This document shows positions 1-9,200 of a stretch of 64,000 nt of DNA, one piece after another (positions within the stretch are counted from its first letter, which is position 1; each line of letters opens with the position of its first letter). The notes beneath the pieces are model-generated. The model was not told the DNA's origin. It saw only the letters and a list, made by a program, of their open reading frames with translations, and searched no databases. Both the position numbers and the translations under genes were made by a program. Origin of the DNA: Marinirhabdus gelatinilytica (GTDB lineage: Bacteria > Bacteroidota > Bacteroidia > Flavobacteriales > Flavobacteriaceae); the NCBI RefSeq assembly GCF_003353425.1, contig NZ_QRAO01000001.1, positions 62,001 through 126,000 on the forward strand. Reading direction: 5' to 3'.

Positions 1-1
1 G

Positions 2-49
2 GACGAACTAGAAAAATTACAAGACAAGTTAGACGGCGGAAGAAAATAA
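2..49 (+). CDS. rplU: 50S ribosomal protein L21, C-terminal end (partial)
   Basis: Only the last 15 codons are present, in frame 2, ending in TAA; they read DELEKLQDKLDGGRK. Flavobacterial L21 proteins carry a C-terminal extension beyond the conserved ribosomal core that typically ends in a helix of this kind (a W-DEL-x-x-x-QDKLDGG pattern). The next gene, 38 bp downstream, is rpmA (L27), the near-universal partner of rplU in one operon. Family recognition and context agree, but the conserved L21 core lies outside the window, so this rests on recollection of the tail and on synteny. Confidence 0.7.
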   Translation, partial: DELEKLQDKLDGGRK

Positions 50-87
50 GCCTTCCACCAAAGTTAAACCTATAAAACCGAAACAAG

Positions 88-351
88 ATGGCTCATAAAA
101 AAGGAGTTGGTAGTTCTAAAAACGGTAGAGAATCAGAATCGAAACGCCTTGGTGTTAAGATTTTTGGTGGCCAAGAGGCAATTGCCGGGAACATCATCAT
201 AAGACAACGTGGTATGGAGCACCATCCTGCCGATAATGTATATGCTGGAAAAGACTATACATTGCACGCAAAAGTGGACGGTGTGGTAAAGTTTACCAAA
301 AAGAGAAATAACAAATCGTACGTTTCTATCGTGCCGCACGCAGAGGCGTAG
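88..351 (+). CDS. rpmA: 50S ribosomal protein L27
   Basis: An 87-residue protein of normal L27 length. It starts with the diagnostic [16 protein letters not shown] stretch, followed by the [12 protein letters not shown] and GNIIIRQRG motifs. L27 sits near the peptidyl-transferase centre of the 50S subunit, and its N-terminal arm helps position tRNA. It has no N-terminal cleavage extension of the Firmicutes type. It is cotranscribed with rplU immediately upstream and closed by a strong hairpin terminator about 25 bp after its stop. Nothing unusual. Confidence 0.97.
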   Translation: MAHKKGVGSSKNGRESESKRLGVKIFGGQEAIAGNIIIRQRGMEHHPADNVYAGKDYTLHAKVDGVVKFTKKRNNKSYVSIVPHAEA

Positions 352-376
352 TTATTTTTAAGACCTTTGAATATTA

Positions 377-413
377 AAAAATCCAACTAATCTTAATTAG
401 TTGGATTTTTTTA
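377..413. terminator. Bidirectional intrinsic terminator between rpmA and a convergent gene
   Basis: An 11-bp perfect stem (AATCCAACTAA at 380-390, TTAGTTGGATT at 397-407) has a six-base loop. It is flanked by an A-run on the left and a T-run on the right, so it can work in both directions. It ends rplU-rpmA on the plus strand and the SH3-protein operon on the minus strand, overlapping the latter's stop codon. Confidence 0.85.
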
Positions 414-1106
414 TTGATTGGCAATCTCCATTTCAGAACCAAAAACCCAGCCATCTACTCTACAGCTCTCCATTTTGTACCAGTAGTAGCTTCCTACATT
501 TTTATAATACACTTTTTCAGTAGATCTTTGAGTCAATAAAACCTTTAAATCCTTTTTAAGGGTATCTTTTATCTTAGAGTTGATATCATTGCCAGAAAAA
601 ACAAAAGCATCACTTTTAAGCGTGGCGATAAGTGGACTATAATTTTTTGAGTTTGTATTTATACTACTAGTACAGGAATTATACACATATCCAATTTTGC
701 TGCCCACTATCACTTTGCTCCAATTCCCAGGCTTTAAGCTGTTTACTTCACCTCCTTTCACATTTCCGTTAAGTACATAAAGCCTAGTTCCAATGACTAG
801 GGTTTCAATTATTTCAGAAGAAAGATAGGGTCCCTTTCTTAAATTAACCCTTAAATTGTTTATATGGTAATATTCAAATACCTTTTCTCTCTCCTGAGCA
901 ATTTCAGTAGTAGTATGATCTATGTCCTTTTTGGGTGAGGTCTCTTCTTTAGTGTAATCAACAGTTTCTGGCTCTGTTTCATCTGTTTGCCCTTGGTCTT
1001 TAAGGGTGACTTTTGGTTTATAAGGTGTGCTTGGCTTTTTTTTGACAATTATTACGAAACCCCCAATAATAACTAATACGATTAATATGAAAAGAACTTT
1101 TTTCAT
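411..1106 (-). CDS. Membrane-anchored SH3-like domain protein
   Basis: A 231-residue protein with an N-terminal membrane segment (residues about 3-22) followed by Lys-rich residues, so probably a membrane anchor with an exported body. A low-complexity acidic/Thr linker (about 25-75) leads to a bacterial SH3-like domain: the stretch around residues 80-145 has the RVNLRKGPYLSSEIIETL and GxVY signature of SH3b folds, which usually bind peptidoglycan stems or proteins. A second SH3-like half is possible at 155-230 (repeated W/Y-G pattern). The start lies 6 bp after the stop of the upstream membrane protein gene, so the two form an operon. Function unknown; an envelope role is inferred. Confidence 0.65.
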   Translation of the reverse strand: MKKVLFILIVLVIIGGFVIIVKKKPSTPYKPKVTLKDQGQTDETEPETVDYTKEETSPKKDIDHTTTEIAQEREKVFEYYHINNLRVNLRKGPYLSSEIIETLVIGTRLYVLNGNVKGGEVNSLKPGNWSKVIVGSKIGYVYNSCTSSINTNSKNYSPLIATLKSDAFVFSGNDINSKIKDTLKKDLKVLLTQRSTEKVYYKNVGSYYWYKMESCRVDGWVFGSEMEIANQ

Positions 1107-1112
1107 GATACA

Positions 1113-1922
1113 TTAGTGATTGGAAAGTGTTTGTTTCTTAAAAAACAGAATATAGATCCAGATGAGCATCGATGAGCCCCAAAGAACCAGCAAAGAAATG
1201 TTGATTTGATAATAGCGCCCAGAAACCTCATCGAACGTTAATATATTATCGTACTTAGTTTGAATTTCCACCTCTTGCAATTTGGTTTTTTCATTTCTCT
1301 CTTTCAAAAATTCATCGACAACGTTTGGGATAGACCTATTAACAGCGTGCAAGTTATCTGCCCTTGGTTGATAATAAGCTTCTATATTATTATCGGAAAG
1401 GTTCAAATGTTCCCCAAAGTGATGGCTGTTTCTTGCAATACCAACCAATAGCGCTGAAGTGAGCAACGCTAGCTGAAGATAGCTTGGCACTTTCTGGAAT
1501 TGTTCAATAGTTGCTGAATCTCTTTTTGAGATTTCTTTTACTATCAAATAAATTGAAAAAACAACAACCTGGATTATAGCGGCAAAAATAATGAGCTGGA
1601 ATAAAAACGGATACCTAAGTGCTTCATCGCCTGCAAAGAGTATTGCAGCAATAGCCGCAACTATAGAGCCACTTCTAGATAACTTAATTTTTAAATCCTG
1701 ATTTTTCGTAATATGCTTTTGTCTCACCATGGTGAAAACAATTGTACTGAATAAAATAATTATGAAAATCGCGAAAAGTAGTTGCCACTGCATATTGGTG
1801 ACCTCGTAATTGGGCAACTTCAATAACGCAATAACAGCAGTGATACCAATTAAATATATTGGCGTATCCAGAGCAGATAAACCGCTCATGTTTTTGATAG
1901 AGTCACCTATTAGATTATCCAT
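1113..1922 (-). CDS. Multi-pass membrane protein of unknown function
   Basis: 269 residues. Hydrophobic stretches suggest about five or six transmembrane helices: roughly residues 20-38, 45-65, 85-100, 105-128, 148-162 and 240-262. A hydrophilic loop (about 165-238) contains HHFGEHLN and a charged KERNEKTKLQEVE segment that may form a short helix. No family was recognised. It is the first gene of a two-gene minus-strand operon with the SH3-domain protein (6-bp spacing), so the two products may act together in the envelope. ATG start. Confidence 0.6.
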   Translation of the reverse strand: MDNLIGDSIKNMSGLSALDTPIYLIGITAVIALLKLPNYEVTNMQWQLLFAIFIIILFSTIVFTMVRQKHITKNQDLKIKLSRSGSIVAAIAAILFAGDEALRYPFLFQLIIFAAIIQVVVFSIYLIVKEISKRDSATIEQFQKVPSYLQLALLTSALLVGIARNSHHFGEHLNLSDNNIEAYYQPRADNLHAVNRSIPNVVDEFLKERNEKTKLQEVEIQTKYDNILTFDEVSGRYYQINISLLVLWGSSMLIWIYILFFKKQTLSNH

Positions 1923-2074
1923 AAAGATTTATAATATCTTAATACTAGTTCAGCATATTCATAAATTTTGGGGATAAAAAATATATTGAGAATCGACAAT
2001 AGCTCCTAAGAGCAAATAGTATCTAAATTTAATGAAAAAATATATTATTTGACTGGTTATGAATTATTTTCAAT

Positions 2075-2713
2075 CTAGAATAAATCGCCATGGCCATTTT
2101 GAGGCACATGAGTTTTTTTGAAATCTGAAGGTTTTGTAGCATACCAAAACCATCTTGGCTTTCCAGGGCTGCCATGACTCACCGCCCAAGTGATATCGAG
2201 TAATTTCCATTCCCCATTGAGGTATACGGCATTCCACGTATGTTCGGGTTTTTGTGAAGTTTTGTGTATTGTATTTCCTTGCTTAGTAAACCCGTGAATC
2301 ACCTCAGCCTTAATGCCTATTGCCCCACATAGTTGCTTAAAGAGAAATGCATAGCCCCCGCAAAGTGCCTTTTTTCTCTTCAGGGCGTGGTACACAACGT
2401 TTTCTTCTGATGTGTATATTTCCTTTTGGAGTTTTCGGCTAAGGCGCAGTTCGTTATCGTATTCAATGTTTGTGGTGATCCACTGGAAAATGGCCTTGGC
2501 TTTTTCAGCATTGGTCTGCTTGCCTCGGGTAATCTCCAGGGCGAGTTTTTGGGTGTTGCTTTTTTTTGTTTTGATGCTATGGGTATCCCCTTTCGTAATG
2601 TGGTCCGATCTATAAATGGGTCGTTCACCAATAATGTTTCGATTTTGTGCAGAAATGTAGGGTGTGATTCCTACTACTATCGCAAGGAAGAACACGCAAG
2701 GAAAAAACTTCAT
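2075..2713 (-). CDS. Exported transglutaminase-like protein
   Basis: 212 residues from the chosen ATG; an ATG five codons upstream would put charged residues before the signal peptide. The N-terminus (MKFFPCVFFLAIVVG, then ISAQ) is a signal peptide. The body has the transglutaminase-like/papain-fold triad: Cys118 in ALCGGYA, His158 in EHTWNAV and Asp173 in WKLLDITW. An upstream FQWITTNIEYD motif is also typical of this superfamily. Bacterial members are usually peptidases or amidases rather than cross-linkers; the substrate is not evident. It is transcribed alone, with a divergent lipoprotein gene upstream. Confidence 0.8.
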   Translation of the reverse strand: MKFFPCVFFLAIVVGITPYISAQNRNIIGERPIYRSDHITKGDTHSIKTKKSNTQKLALEITRGKQTNAEKAKAIFQWITTNIEYDNELRLSRKLQKEIYTSEENVVYHALKRKKALCGGYAFLFKQLCGAIGIKAEVIHGFTKQGNTIHKTSQKPEHTWNAVYLNGEWKLLDITWAVSHGSPGKPRWFWYATKPSDFKKTHVPQNGHGDLF

Positions 2714-2830
2714 TATTCGGGGGTCCATTACTTTTTTAACGTAATATCCAGCATAAATATTTCAAAGGTAAATCTCGCACTATCTCAATTCGGAACAATA
2801 ATTGATGTTTCTTGCTAAAACAACCAACCC

Positions 2831-3382
2831 ATGAAATATCTTTCAGCAGCTTTACTCACTTTTCTTTTTGTATCCTGCATTCCTTTGCAGATAGCTCCCA
2901 ATTTTGAGGGCGGGAAGGTTTTTCCGCCAAAGAAATTCAAAAGACAACTTCCCTTTAACTACGTATATGCTTTTGAAGACCCCAAGGATGCCAATGAATT
3001 TTATAGCTATATGAATGCCAAGTTCCAGATTGTATACGATGATGACACTGGGAACATTCCTATTGAAATAGATGATAAAACCTATTACCTCACCTTTTAT
3101 GAAGTAGAACGAAGCACAAAAACCGTAAACCTGTTGCCTATGGCTGTGGATGCGGCCTTAGGAGAAAAGGGAGTGGATCCCGTAATGGAAAACGCCTACG
3201 AGAGCCGGAGCGGAAAATGGTATATCGCCCTAACCGTAACAGACGAGGACCTAAAAGATGCCCTAAATCCATTATATGAAAATCACATCGCAATATTGGA
3301 CTATGCGAACACCATGCGAAAAGAGTACCTCACCACTACTGAATATATTGAGGTGTACCTAAGAAGCAAACCCACCAAATAA
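2831..3382 (+). CDS. Conserved lipoprotein, function unknown
   Basis: 183 residues. MKYLSAALLTFLFVSC is a signal peptide ending in a lipobox, so the mature N-terminus would be lipidated Cys16. The mature part is a mixed alpha/beta protein rich in charged residues, without a motif I recognise. The residues after Cys (IPLQIAP) are not acidic, so by the flavobacterial rule it probably stays on the periplasmic face of the outer membrane. It is monocistronic and convergent with ahcY; the hairpin between them serves ahcY. Confidence 0.6.
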   Translation: MKYLSAALLTFLFVSCIPLQIAPNFEGGKVFPPKKFKRQLPFNYVYAFEDPKDANEFYSYMNAKFQIVYDDDTGNIPIEIDDKTYYLTFYEVERSTKTVNLLPMAVDAALGEKGVDPVMENAYESRSGKWYIALTVTDEDLKDALNPLYENHIAILDYANTMRKEYLTTTEYIEVYLRSKPTK

Positions 3383-3408
3383 AAAACCCCTGCATTCCTG
3401 CAAGGGTC
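3381..3408 (-). terminator. Intrinsic terminator downstream of ahcY
   Basis: On the minus strand CCCTTGCA and TGCAGGGG form an eight-pair stem with one mismatch and a GGAA loop, followed by six T (plus-strand A-run at 3381-3386). The plus side lacks a T-run, so it mainly ends ahcY transcription. Confidence 0.7.
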
Positions 3409-3432
3409 CTAAAATTCATTCGTACTTCGTAA

Positions 3433-4743
3433 TTAATACCTGTAGTACTCCGGCTTATAAGGCCCTTCTACGTCCACACCAATATAATCTGCTTGGTCTT
3501 TTTTAAGCTCGGTAAGCTCCACACCTATTTTTTCCAGGTGTAATTTTGCTACTTTTTCATCAAGGTGTTTTGGCAGCATATATACTTTGTTCTCGTATTT
3601 GTCTCCGTTGTTCCAAAGCTCGATCTGTGCCAAGGTTTGGTTCGTGAACGAATTACTCATCACAAAACTTGGGTGCCCTGTTGCGCAGCCAAGGTTTACC
3701 AAACGACCTTCAGCAAGTAAGATGATTTGCTTTCCGTTAAGGTCGTATCTATCTACTTGTGGCTTAATTTCGTCTTTGGTTGCATTGTTGTTCAACCATG
3801 CTACATCAATCTCATTGTCAAAATGGCCAATGTTACATACAATGGTCTTGTCCTTCATAGCAGAGAAGTGTTCTCCACGTACAATGTCTTTATTACCTGT
3901 GGTAGTAATCACAATATCGGCATTGCCCACTACTGTTTCCAGTTTCTTCACCTCAAAACCATCCATAGCGGCCTGTAGCGCACAAATTGGGTCGATCTCG
4001 GTCACGGTCACGATACTACCAGCTCCTTTAAAAGAGGCTGCGGTACCTTTTCCTACGTCACCATATCCACAAACAACAACACGTTTTCCTGCTAGCATTA
4101 CATCGGTAGCACGGCGAACGGCATCTACTGCACTTTCTTTACATCCGTATTTATTGTCGAACTTACTTTTGGTCACACTATCGTTCACGTTAATGGCCGG
4201 CATAGGCAGGGTTCCTTTGTTCATACGCTCGTAGAGACGGTGAACTCCCGTCGTGGTCTCTTCAGAAAGTCCTTTTATACCGTCTACCAACTCTGGGTAC
4301 TTGTCCAACACCATATTGGTAAGGTCTCCACCATCGTCCAAGATCATATTGAGCGGCTTGCGGTCTTCCCCAAAGAACAGGGTCTGCTCTATGCACCAGT
4401 CAAATTCCTCTTCGTTCATCCCTTTCCAAGCATATACAGGGATCCCAGCATCGGCTATGGCTGCTGCGGCTTGGTCCTGTGTAGAAAAAATGTTGCAAGA
4501 ACTCCACGTAACCTCTGCGCCAAGCGCGATCAAAGTTTCAATAAGTACGGCAGTTTGAATGGTCATGTGCAAGCATCCTGCTATACGCGCTCCTTTTAGG
4601 GGCTGCTCATTTTTGTACTCCTCGCGAAGGGACATCAATCCGGGCATTTCTGCTTCGGCTAGTTCAATTTCCTTTCGACCCCAAGCGGCCAGTGAAATAT
4701 CTTTTACTTTATACGCTGTGTAAGGCGCTGTGTTCGTAGACAT
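3433..4743 (-). CDS. ahcY: Adenosylhomocysteinase (S-adenosylhomocysteine hydrolase)
   Basis: 436 residues, normal for the family. The enzyme splits S-adenosylhomocysteine into adenosine and homocysteine with tightly bound NAD+, removing the product inhibitor of methyltransferases. Diagnostic motifs are all present: an N-terminal substrate domain with [17 protein letters not shown] and [19 protein letters not shown]; the NAD-binding loop [26 protein letters not shown]; and a C-terminal [14 protein letters not shown] followed by the usual KPEYYRY end. It appears monocistronic. A -7-like box lies about 55 bp upstream, next to the divergent phosphopantetheinyl transferase gene. Confidence 0.98.
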   Translation of the reverse strand: MSTNTAPYTAYKVKDISLAAWGRKEIELAEAEMPGLMSLREEYKNEQPLKGARIAGCLHMTIQTAVLIETLIALGAEVTWSSCNIFSTQDQAAAAIADAGIPVYAWKGMNEEEFDWCIEQTLFFGEDRKPLNMILDDGGDLTNMVLDKYPELVDGIKGLSEETTTGVHRLYERMNKGTLPMPAINVNDSVTKSKFDNKYGCKESAVDAVRRATDVMLAGKRVVVCGYGDVGKGTAASFKGAGSIVTVTEIDPICALQAAMDGFEVKKLETVVGNADIVITTTGNKDIVRGEHFSAMKDKTIVCNIGHFDNEIDVAWLNNNATKDEIKPQVDRYDLNGKQIILLAEGRLVNLGCATGHPSFVMSNSFTNQTLAQIELWNNGDKYENKVYMLPKHLDEKVAKLHLEKIGVELTELKKDQADYIGVDVEGPYKPEYYRY

Positions 4744-4798
4744 ATTATTATATTTGAATTATTAAATTACTTTTTCTTTCCGTTCAATTTTCGGACTG

Positions 4799-4806
4799 CA
4801 AAAATA
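4799..4806 (-). promoter_or_regulatory. Candidate -7 box for ahcY
   Basis: Minus-strand TATTTTTG fits the Bacteroidota -7 consensus TANNTTTG and lies 55 bp before the ahcY start. No TTG was found at the right distance for a -33 element, so the call rests on one box. Confidence 0.35.
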
Positions 4807-4826
4807 CACAATATCCTTGAGAAATA

Positions 4827-5462
4827 ATGCCACTTTACAAAACTATAACAGTAGGAAATGATGCTAAGGTGCTGATTTGGAAGATTGAAGAATCCTTCGG
4901 GCAACTTTCCAGTGGTATTTCGCTCACCAAAAACTGTGCGGCCAGGGTAGCAAACATGAAAAGCGACCTCCACCGTCGTGGTTTTATGAGCGTTCGCCAT
5001 CTATTGGCTGCTGAAGGGTATACAGACCACGACCTGTTTTATGATGAAAACGGCAAACCGCATTTAAAGGACGGAAAATGTATTTCTATTACCCACTCGT
5101 TTATATTTTCAGCAATCATAATTAGTGATATTGAAGTAGGTATAGATATTGAGAAACAACGGTCCAAGATCCTTAAAATAGCACATAAATTCACTCCAAT
5201 TGAAGAATATAGAACCCTTGCCAATGAAGACGCCATCATGCGAAAGCTCACCATGGTCTGGGGCGCAAAGGAAAGCCTGTATAAGAGTTTTGCAACCCCC
5301 GGAGTGAGCTTCCTGCAACATATTTACGTAGAAGATTTTAGGCTGGAAAATCTGCAAACAACCGCCCAAGTGGGATTTGAGGATGCTGAAGAAAATTACA
5401 GGGTTTGGTTCTTGGAGTTTGAAGGGTTTACTTGTGCCTATGCACTAAAAGCTGAAAATTGA
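4827..5462 (+). CDS. 4'-phosphopantetheinyl transferase superfamily protein
   Basis: 211 residues, Sfp/AcpT-like size. These enzymes move the phosphopantetheine arm of CoA to a conserved Ser of carrier proteins. The Mg-binding motif VGIDIEK (Asp107, Glu109) and the WGAKESLYK motif (Trp145, Lys148, Glu149, Lys153) are intact, as is HLKDGKCISITHS, which corresponds to the family's PxxSxSH region. No PKS/NRPS or ACP gene lies nearby, so it may serve fatty-acid synthesis or another carrier protein. It is followed 25 bp later by the GGGP synthase gene, and the two probably form an operon. Confidence 0.9.
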   Translation: MPLYKTITVGNDAKVLIWKIEESFGQLSSGISLTKNCAARVANMKSDLHRRGFMSVRHLLAAEGYTDHDLFYDENGKPHLKDGKCISITHSFIFSAIIISDIEVGIDIEKQRSKILKIAHKFTPIEEYRTLANEDAIMRKLTMVWGAKESLYKSFATPGVSFLQHIYVEDFRLENLQTTAQVGFEDAEENYRVWFLEFEGFTCAYALKAEN

Positions 5463-5487
5463 GCAGGATACGAAAATTGGCTTTTCC

Positions 5488-6201
5488 ATGAACACGGCAA
5501 CGACCCTTTACCAAGAACTACTATCTGCGTATAACGCAAAAGAACAGTTGCTAGCCGTCTTGATAGATCCCGAGGAATTCAACACCGGAATTACCACCCA
5601 ATTCCTAAAAAGTATCCCAGAACACACAAGCCATCTCTTCGTGGGCGGCAGTACCGTTTCTAAAGGAAAGACCGAAGCGGTTGTAACAGCACTTAAACGC
5701 CAGACAAACACCCCAATCATCATTTTTCCAGGGGATGTCTCGCAAATAACCACCAAGGCAAATGCACTGCTTTTTTTAAGTTTGCTCTCTGGTAACAATT
5801 CCGATTTTTTGATAGGCCAACAAGTAAAGGCAGTTTCAAAATTAAGAGGAACACAACTGGAAGTGATCCCTACGGGGTATTTGCTCATTGAGGGAGGCAA
5901 CCAATCTGCCGTGCAACGGGTTACGCAAACGCAGCCATTGCCCCAAGACAATATCCAGAAAATAGTAGACACCGCAAAAGCTGGCGAATTATTAGGGATG
6001 CAATTAATCTATCTTGAGGCGGGTAGCGGAGCCAAGACTCCTGTTTCAGAAACCATTATCACAGCAGTACAGCGAGAAATCAATATCCCCTTGCTCGTTG
6101 GTGGAGGCATCAGGACCGAAGCACAAAAAAATGCCGCCTACAACGCAGGGGCAACTATGGTCGTGATGGGCACCCATTTTGAAGAAAGGAAGACCCCTTA
6201 A
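5488..6201 (+). CDS. Geranylgeranylglyceryl phosphate synthase family protein (PcrB-like)
   Basis: 237 residues forming a TIM-barrel prenyltransferase. The family joins a polyprenyl diphosphate to sn-glycerol-1-phosphate by an ether bond, the first step of archaeal-type lipids; Bacteroidota have their own clade. Recognisable motifs: VLIDPEEF near the N-terminus, HLFVGGST, IIFPGDVSQI, VIPTGYLLIEGG, LIYLEAGSGA and the phosphate-binding LLVGGGIRTE. Whether the in vivo product is geranylgeranyl- or longer-chain glyceryl phosphate cannot be read here, and no glycerol-1-phosphate dehydrogenase gene is in the window. It is cotranscribed with the phosphopantetheinyl transferase upstream. Confidence 0.88.
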   Translation: MNTATTLYQELLSAYNAKEQLLAVLIDPEEFNTGITTQFLKSIPEHTSHLFVGGSTVSKGKTEAVVTALKRQTNTPIIIFPGDVSQITTKANALLFLSLLSGNNSDFLIGQQVKAVSKLRGTQLEVIPTGYLLIEGGNQSAVQRVTQTQPLPQDNIQKIVDTAKAGELLGMQLIYLEAGSGAKTPVSETIITAVQREINIPLLVGGGIRTEAQKNAAYNAGATMVVMGTHFEERKTP

Positions 6202-6267
6202 ATGGGGCACACCACTTTCTTCTGAAAGGTTTTAATGAAACAATCAACAAAATAGAACTTTCAACGT

Positions 6268-6275
6268 TACGTTTG
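6268..6275 (+). promoter_or_regulatory. Candidate -7 box for the large outer-membrane protein gene
   Basis: TACGTTTG fits TANNTTTG exactly and ends seven bases before the ATG at 6283, which would put the transcription start at or next to the start codon (a leaderless or near-leaderless message). No clear TTG at -33. Confidence 0.3.
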
Positions 6276-6282
6276 TACACCT

Positions 6283-9200
6283 ATGAAGTATTTGTTGTCC
6301 TTTTTATGCCTGTGTGCCGCTACCCTATCCGTAGCGCAAGAGACAACTACGTACCGTACCATTAAAAAAGCCGCAAGGGACACTATACAGGTAGACACCC
6401 TGGCCATAAATCCTGCCAGGTTCGAAATCCTCGATGCTTCAGGGAAAAAACTGGACAGCACCTTATATAGCATAGATTTCAAAAAAGGGATGCTGATGCT
6501 TTCTGAAGAAGCCAAAACCCTGGACACCATCACCATAAACTATCTGCAATACCCCAAATTCCTCACGCGGGAATATTACACATTCGACCCCTCTTTGATC
6601 GTTGAAAACACTGGTGCGATGGAACGGCTCTATTCACTGGAGCAAGGAAACAAGAAAAACACCTTCACTCCTTTTGATGGGCTTAACACCGTGGGAAGTA
6701 TTTCCAGGGGACTCACCATTGGCAACAACCAGAACGCAGTGGTAAACAGCGAGCTGGACCTTCAGATAACCGGGAAACTTAATGACAAGGTTTCCATCCG
6801 CGCATCCATTCAAGATGCCAATATCCCTACACAGCAAGGTGGATACTCCCAAAGCCTCGATGAATTTGACCAGATATTCATAGAGCTTTACAGCGACAAT
6901 TGGAACATACGCGCAGGAGATGTAGATTTACAGAACACCACCAGCTATTTTGCTAGGTTCATTAAAAAAGTACAGGGTATTTCTCTTGGGGGCACCCTGA
7001 ACCACGAAAGCGGTGCCAGCACCAGTGCCTTTGCAGCAGGAGCCTTGGTGCGCGGGGTCTTTCAGCGAAGCCAATTCACGGGGCAAGAGGGCAACCAAGG
7101 CCCTTATAAGCTGGTGGGCCCCAATGGGGAGCTTTTTATCCTTATTGTTTCTGGAAGTGAGCGTGTGTATGTAAACGGCTTGTTGCTACAACGTGGCGAG
7201 AATGCAGACTATGTGATAGACTACAACGCTGGTGAAATAAAGTTCAACCCAACCTACCCCATCACGGCCAATATGCGAATCACGGTAGAGTACCAATTCA
7301 CAGACCGAAATTACACGCGTTTCATAGGCTATGGTGGTGGAAACTACACCAGTGAGAAGCTAGATATTGGCGTATATGTGTATTCTGAAAGTGATGCAAA
7401 AAACCAGCCCCTTCAGCAAAATTTAACCGAAGAACAAGTAGCCATACTACAGAATGCTGGGGATGATATGGATGCTATGGTGGCCCCCTCGGCCGTTGAA
7501 GATACTTTTTCAGAAAATAAGATATTGTACAAAAAGGAACTGACCCTTAACGGAGAGGAAATCTTTGTGTTTTCAAATAATCCTGAAGACGAGCTGTTCA
7601 GTGTTCGGTTTTCGTTAGTGGGCGACAATATGGGAAACTACATTATAAGCGACCAGAGCGCTATTAGCACTATTTTTGAATACGTCCCGCCAGTAGATGG
7701 TGTACCACAGGGAAACTACGATCCCGTGATACGATTGAATGCACCCACCAAACTGCAGATAGGCGGCCTGAACGGCTCCTACCGTCCTACTGGAAAGACC
7801 CTCATAGATTTTGAGGTTGCAGGAAGCCAAAACGACCTCAACCTGTTCTCCAGTCTGGACGATGCCAACAACGACGGGTTTGCCGGAAGGTTTGCTGCTA
7901 GACAGAACATCATTACCACGGCAGACACCTTAAAACTCGATGCCATTGGTTCTCTGGATTATATAAACAAGGATTTCAGAACCATTGAGCGCCTGTACAA
8001 CATAGAGTTTAACCGCGATTGGAACCTGATAGACCCTGAGGGAGACCAGCGGTTTGCAATTGCTGGGCTTCAGTTCAGCTCGCCAAAAATGGGGACTGCA
8101 CAATATACGTTTCAGAATTTGGACTTTTCTGAAAACTTTTCAGGAACGCGCCACGTGATAAACGGTACTACCCGTTTTGGCAACCTAAGGAGTTATACCA
8201 ATGGAAGCATCCTGGACAGTGAGAGTGATAGCTTGCAATCTAAGTTTGCCAGATTGCACCATGCTTCGGTGTACGGTTTCAAAAAAGCGTGGGTAGGGGG
8301 AAAAATCAGTACCGAGGACAACCAAGTTATACAGACCCAAACCGACAGCCTGAGTCTAGTAAGTCAAGGTTTTGCCGAATATGAGGCATTTGCAGGTATT
8401 GGGGACAGTACAAATGTATATGTTGAAGCCGGGTATAGGTATAGGGTTACCGATAGCGTTCAGTTTAACCAATTGCTGAAAGTGAACACGGCAAACACCT
8501 ATTTCTTAAAATCGAAACTACTCAACACGGCAAACACCCAACTTTCGGTCTTTGCCAATTATAGGGAACTCACCCCATTTAACGACCCAGATAACAAAAC
8601 CACCGAAAAATCGTTGAACAGCAGAATATTGTACAACCAAAATATCTTGAAAAATGGGATCCGTTTCAATACCGTTCTGGAAGCGAATAACGGGGTGCTC
8701 CCCCAACAAGAATTTACCTATACCCAAGTAGATCCCGGACAGGGAATTTACACGTGGATAGATTACAACAACAACGGCATACAGGAATTGGACGAGTTTG
8801 AGATTGCACAGTTCCAGGACCAGGCAGATTATGTGCGCATATTACTCCCCAATAGGGTCTTTATTAAGGTTAGGGAGAATAAGTTGAGCCAGCTTATCAC
8901 CTTGGACCCTAAAAATTGGAACAACAAAAATGGTTTTTTGGGACTACTGTCCCGGTTTTACAACCAGACCTCGTACGTTCTCAACAGGAAAGTGCGCAGG
9001 GACAATGATGGTTTTAACCTGAATCCTTTCTTGGATGGAGGTGAGGACCAATTGGGACTCAATCTCAATTTTAGGAATGCACTTTTCTTCAACCGCGGAA
9101 AACAACATTATAGTACCAATTACACATTCGTGTCCAATAAAGGCAGTAATTTACTGGCAGTGGGCTTACAGGAAAATCAGTTGCTGAGCCACCAGGTAAA

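Noticed and set aside
3587-4234. Long open frame of 215 codons antisense to ahcY
   Set aside because: It lies wholly within the strongly supported ahcY gene on the other strand and shows no protein-like motifs; a shadow.
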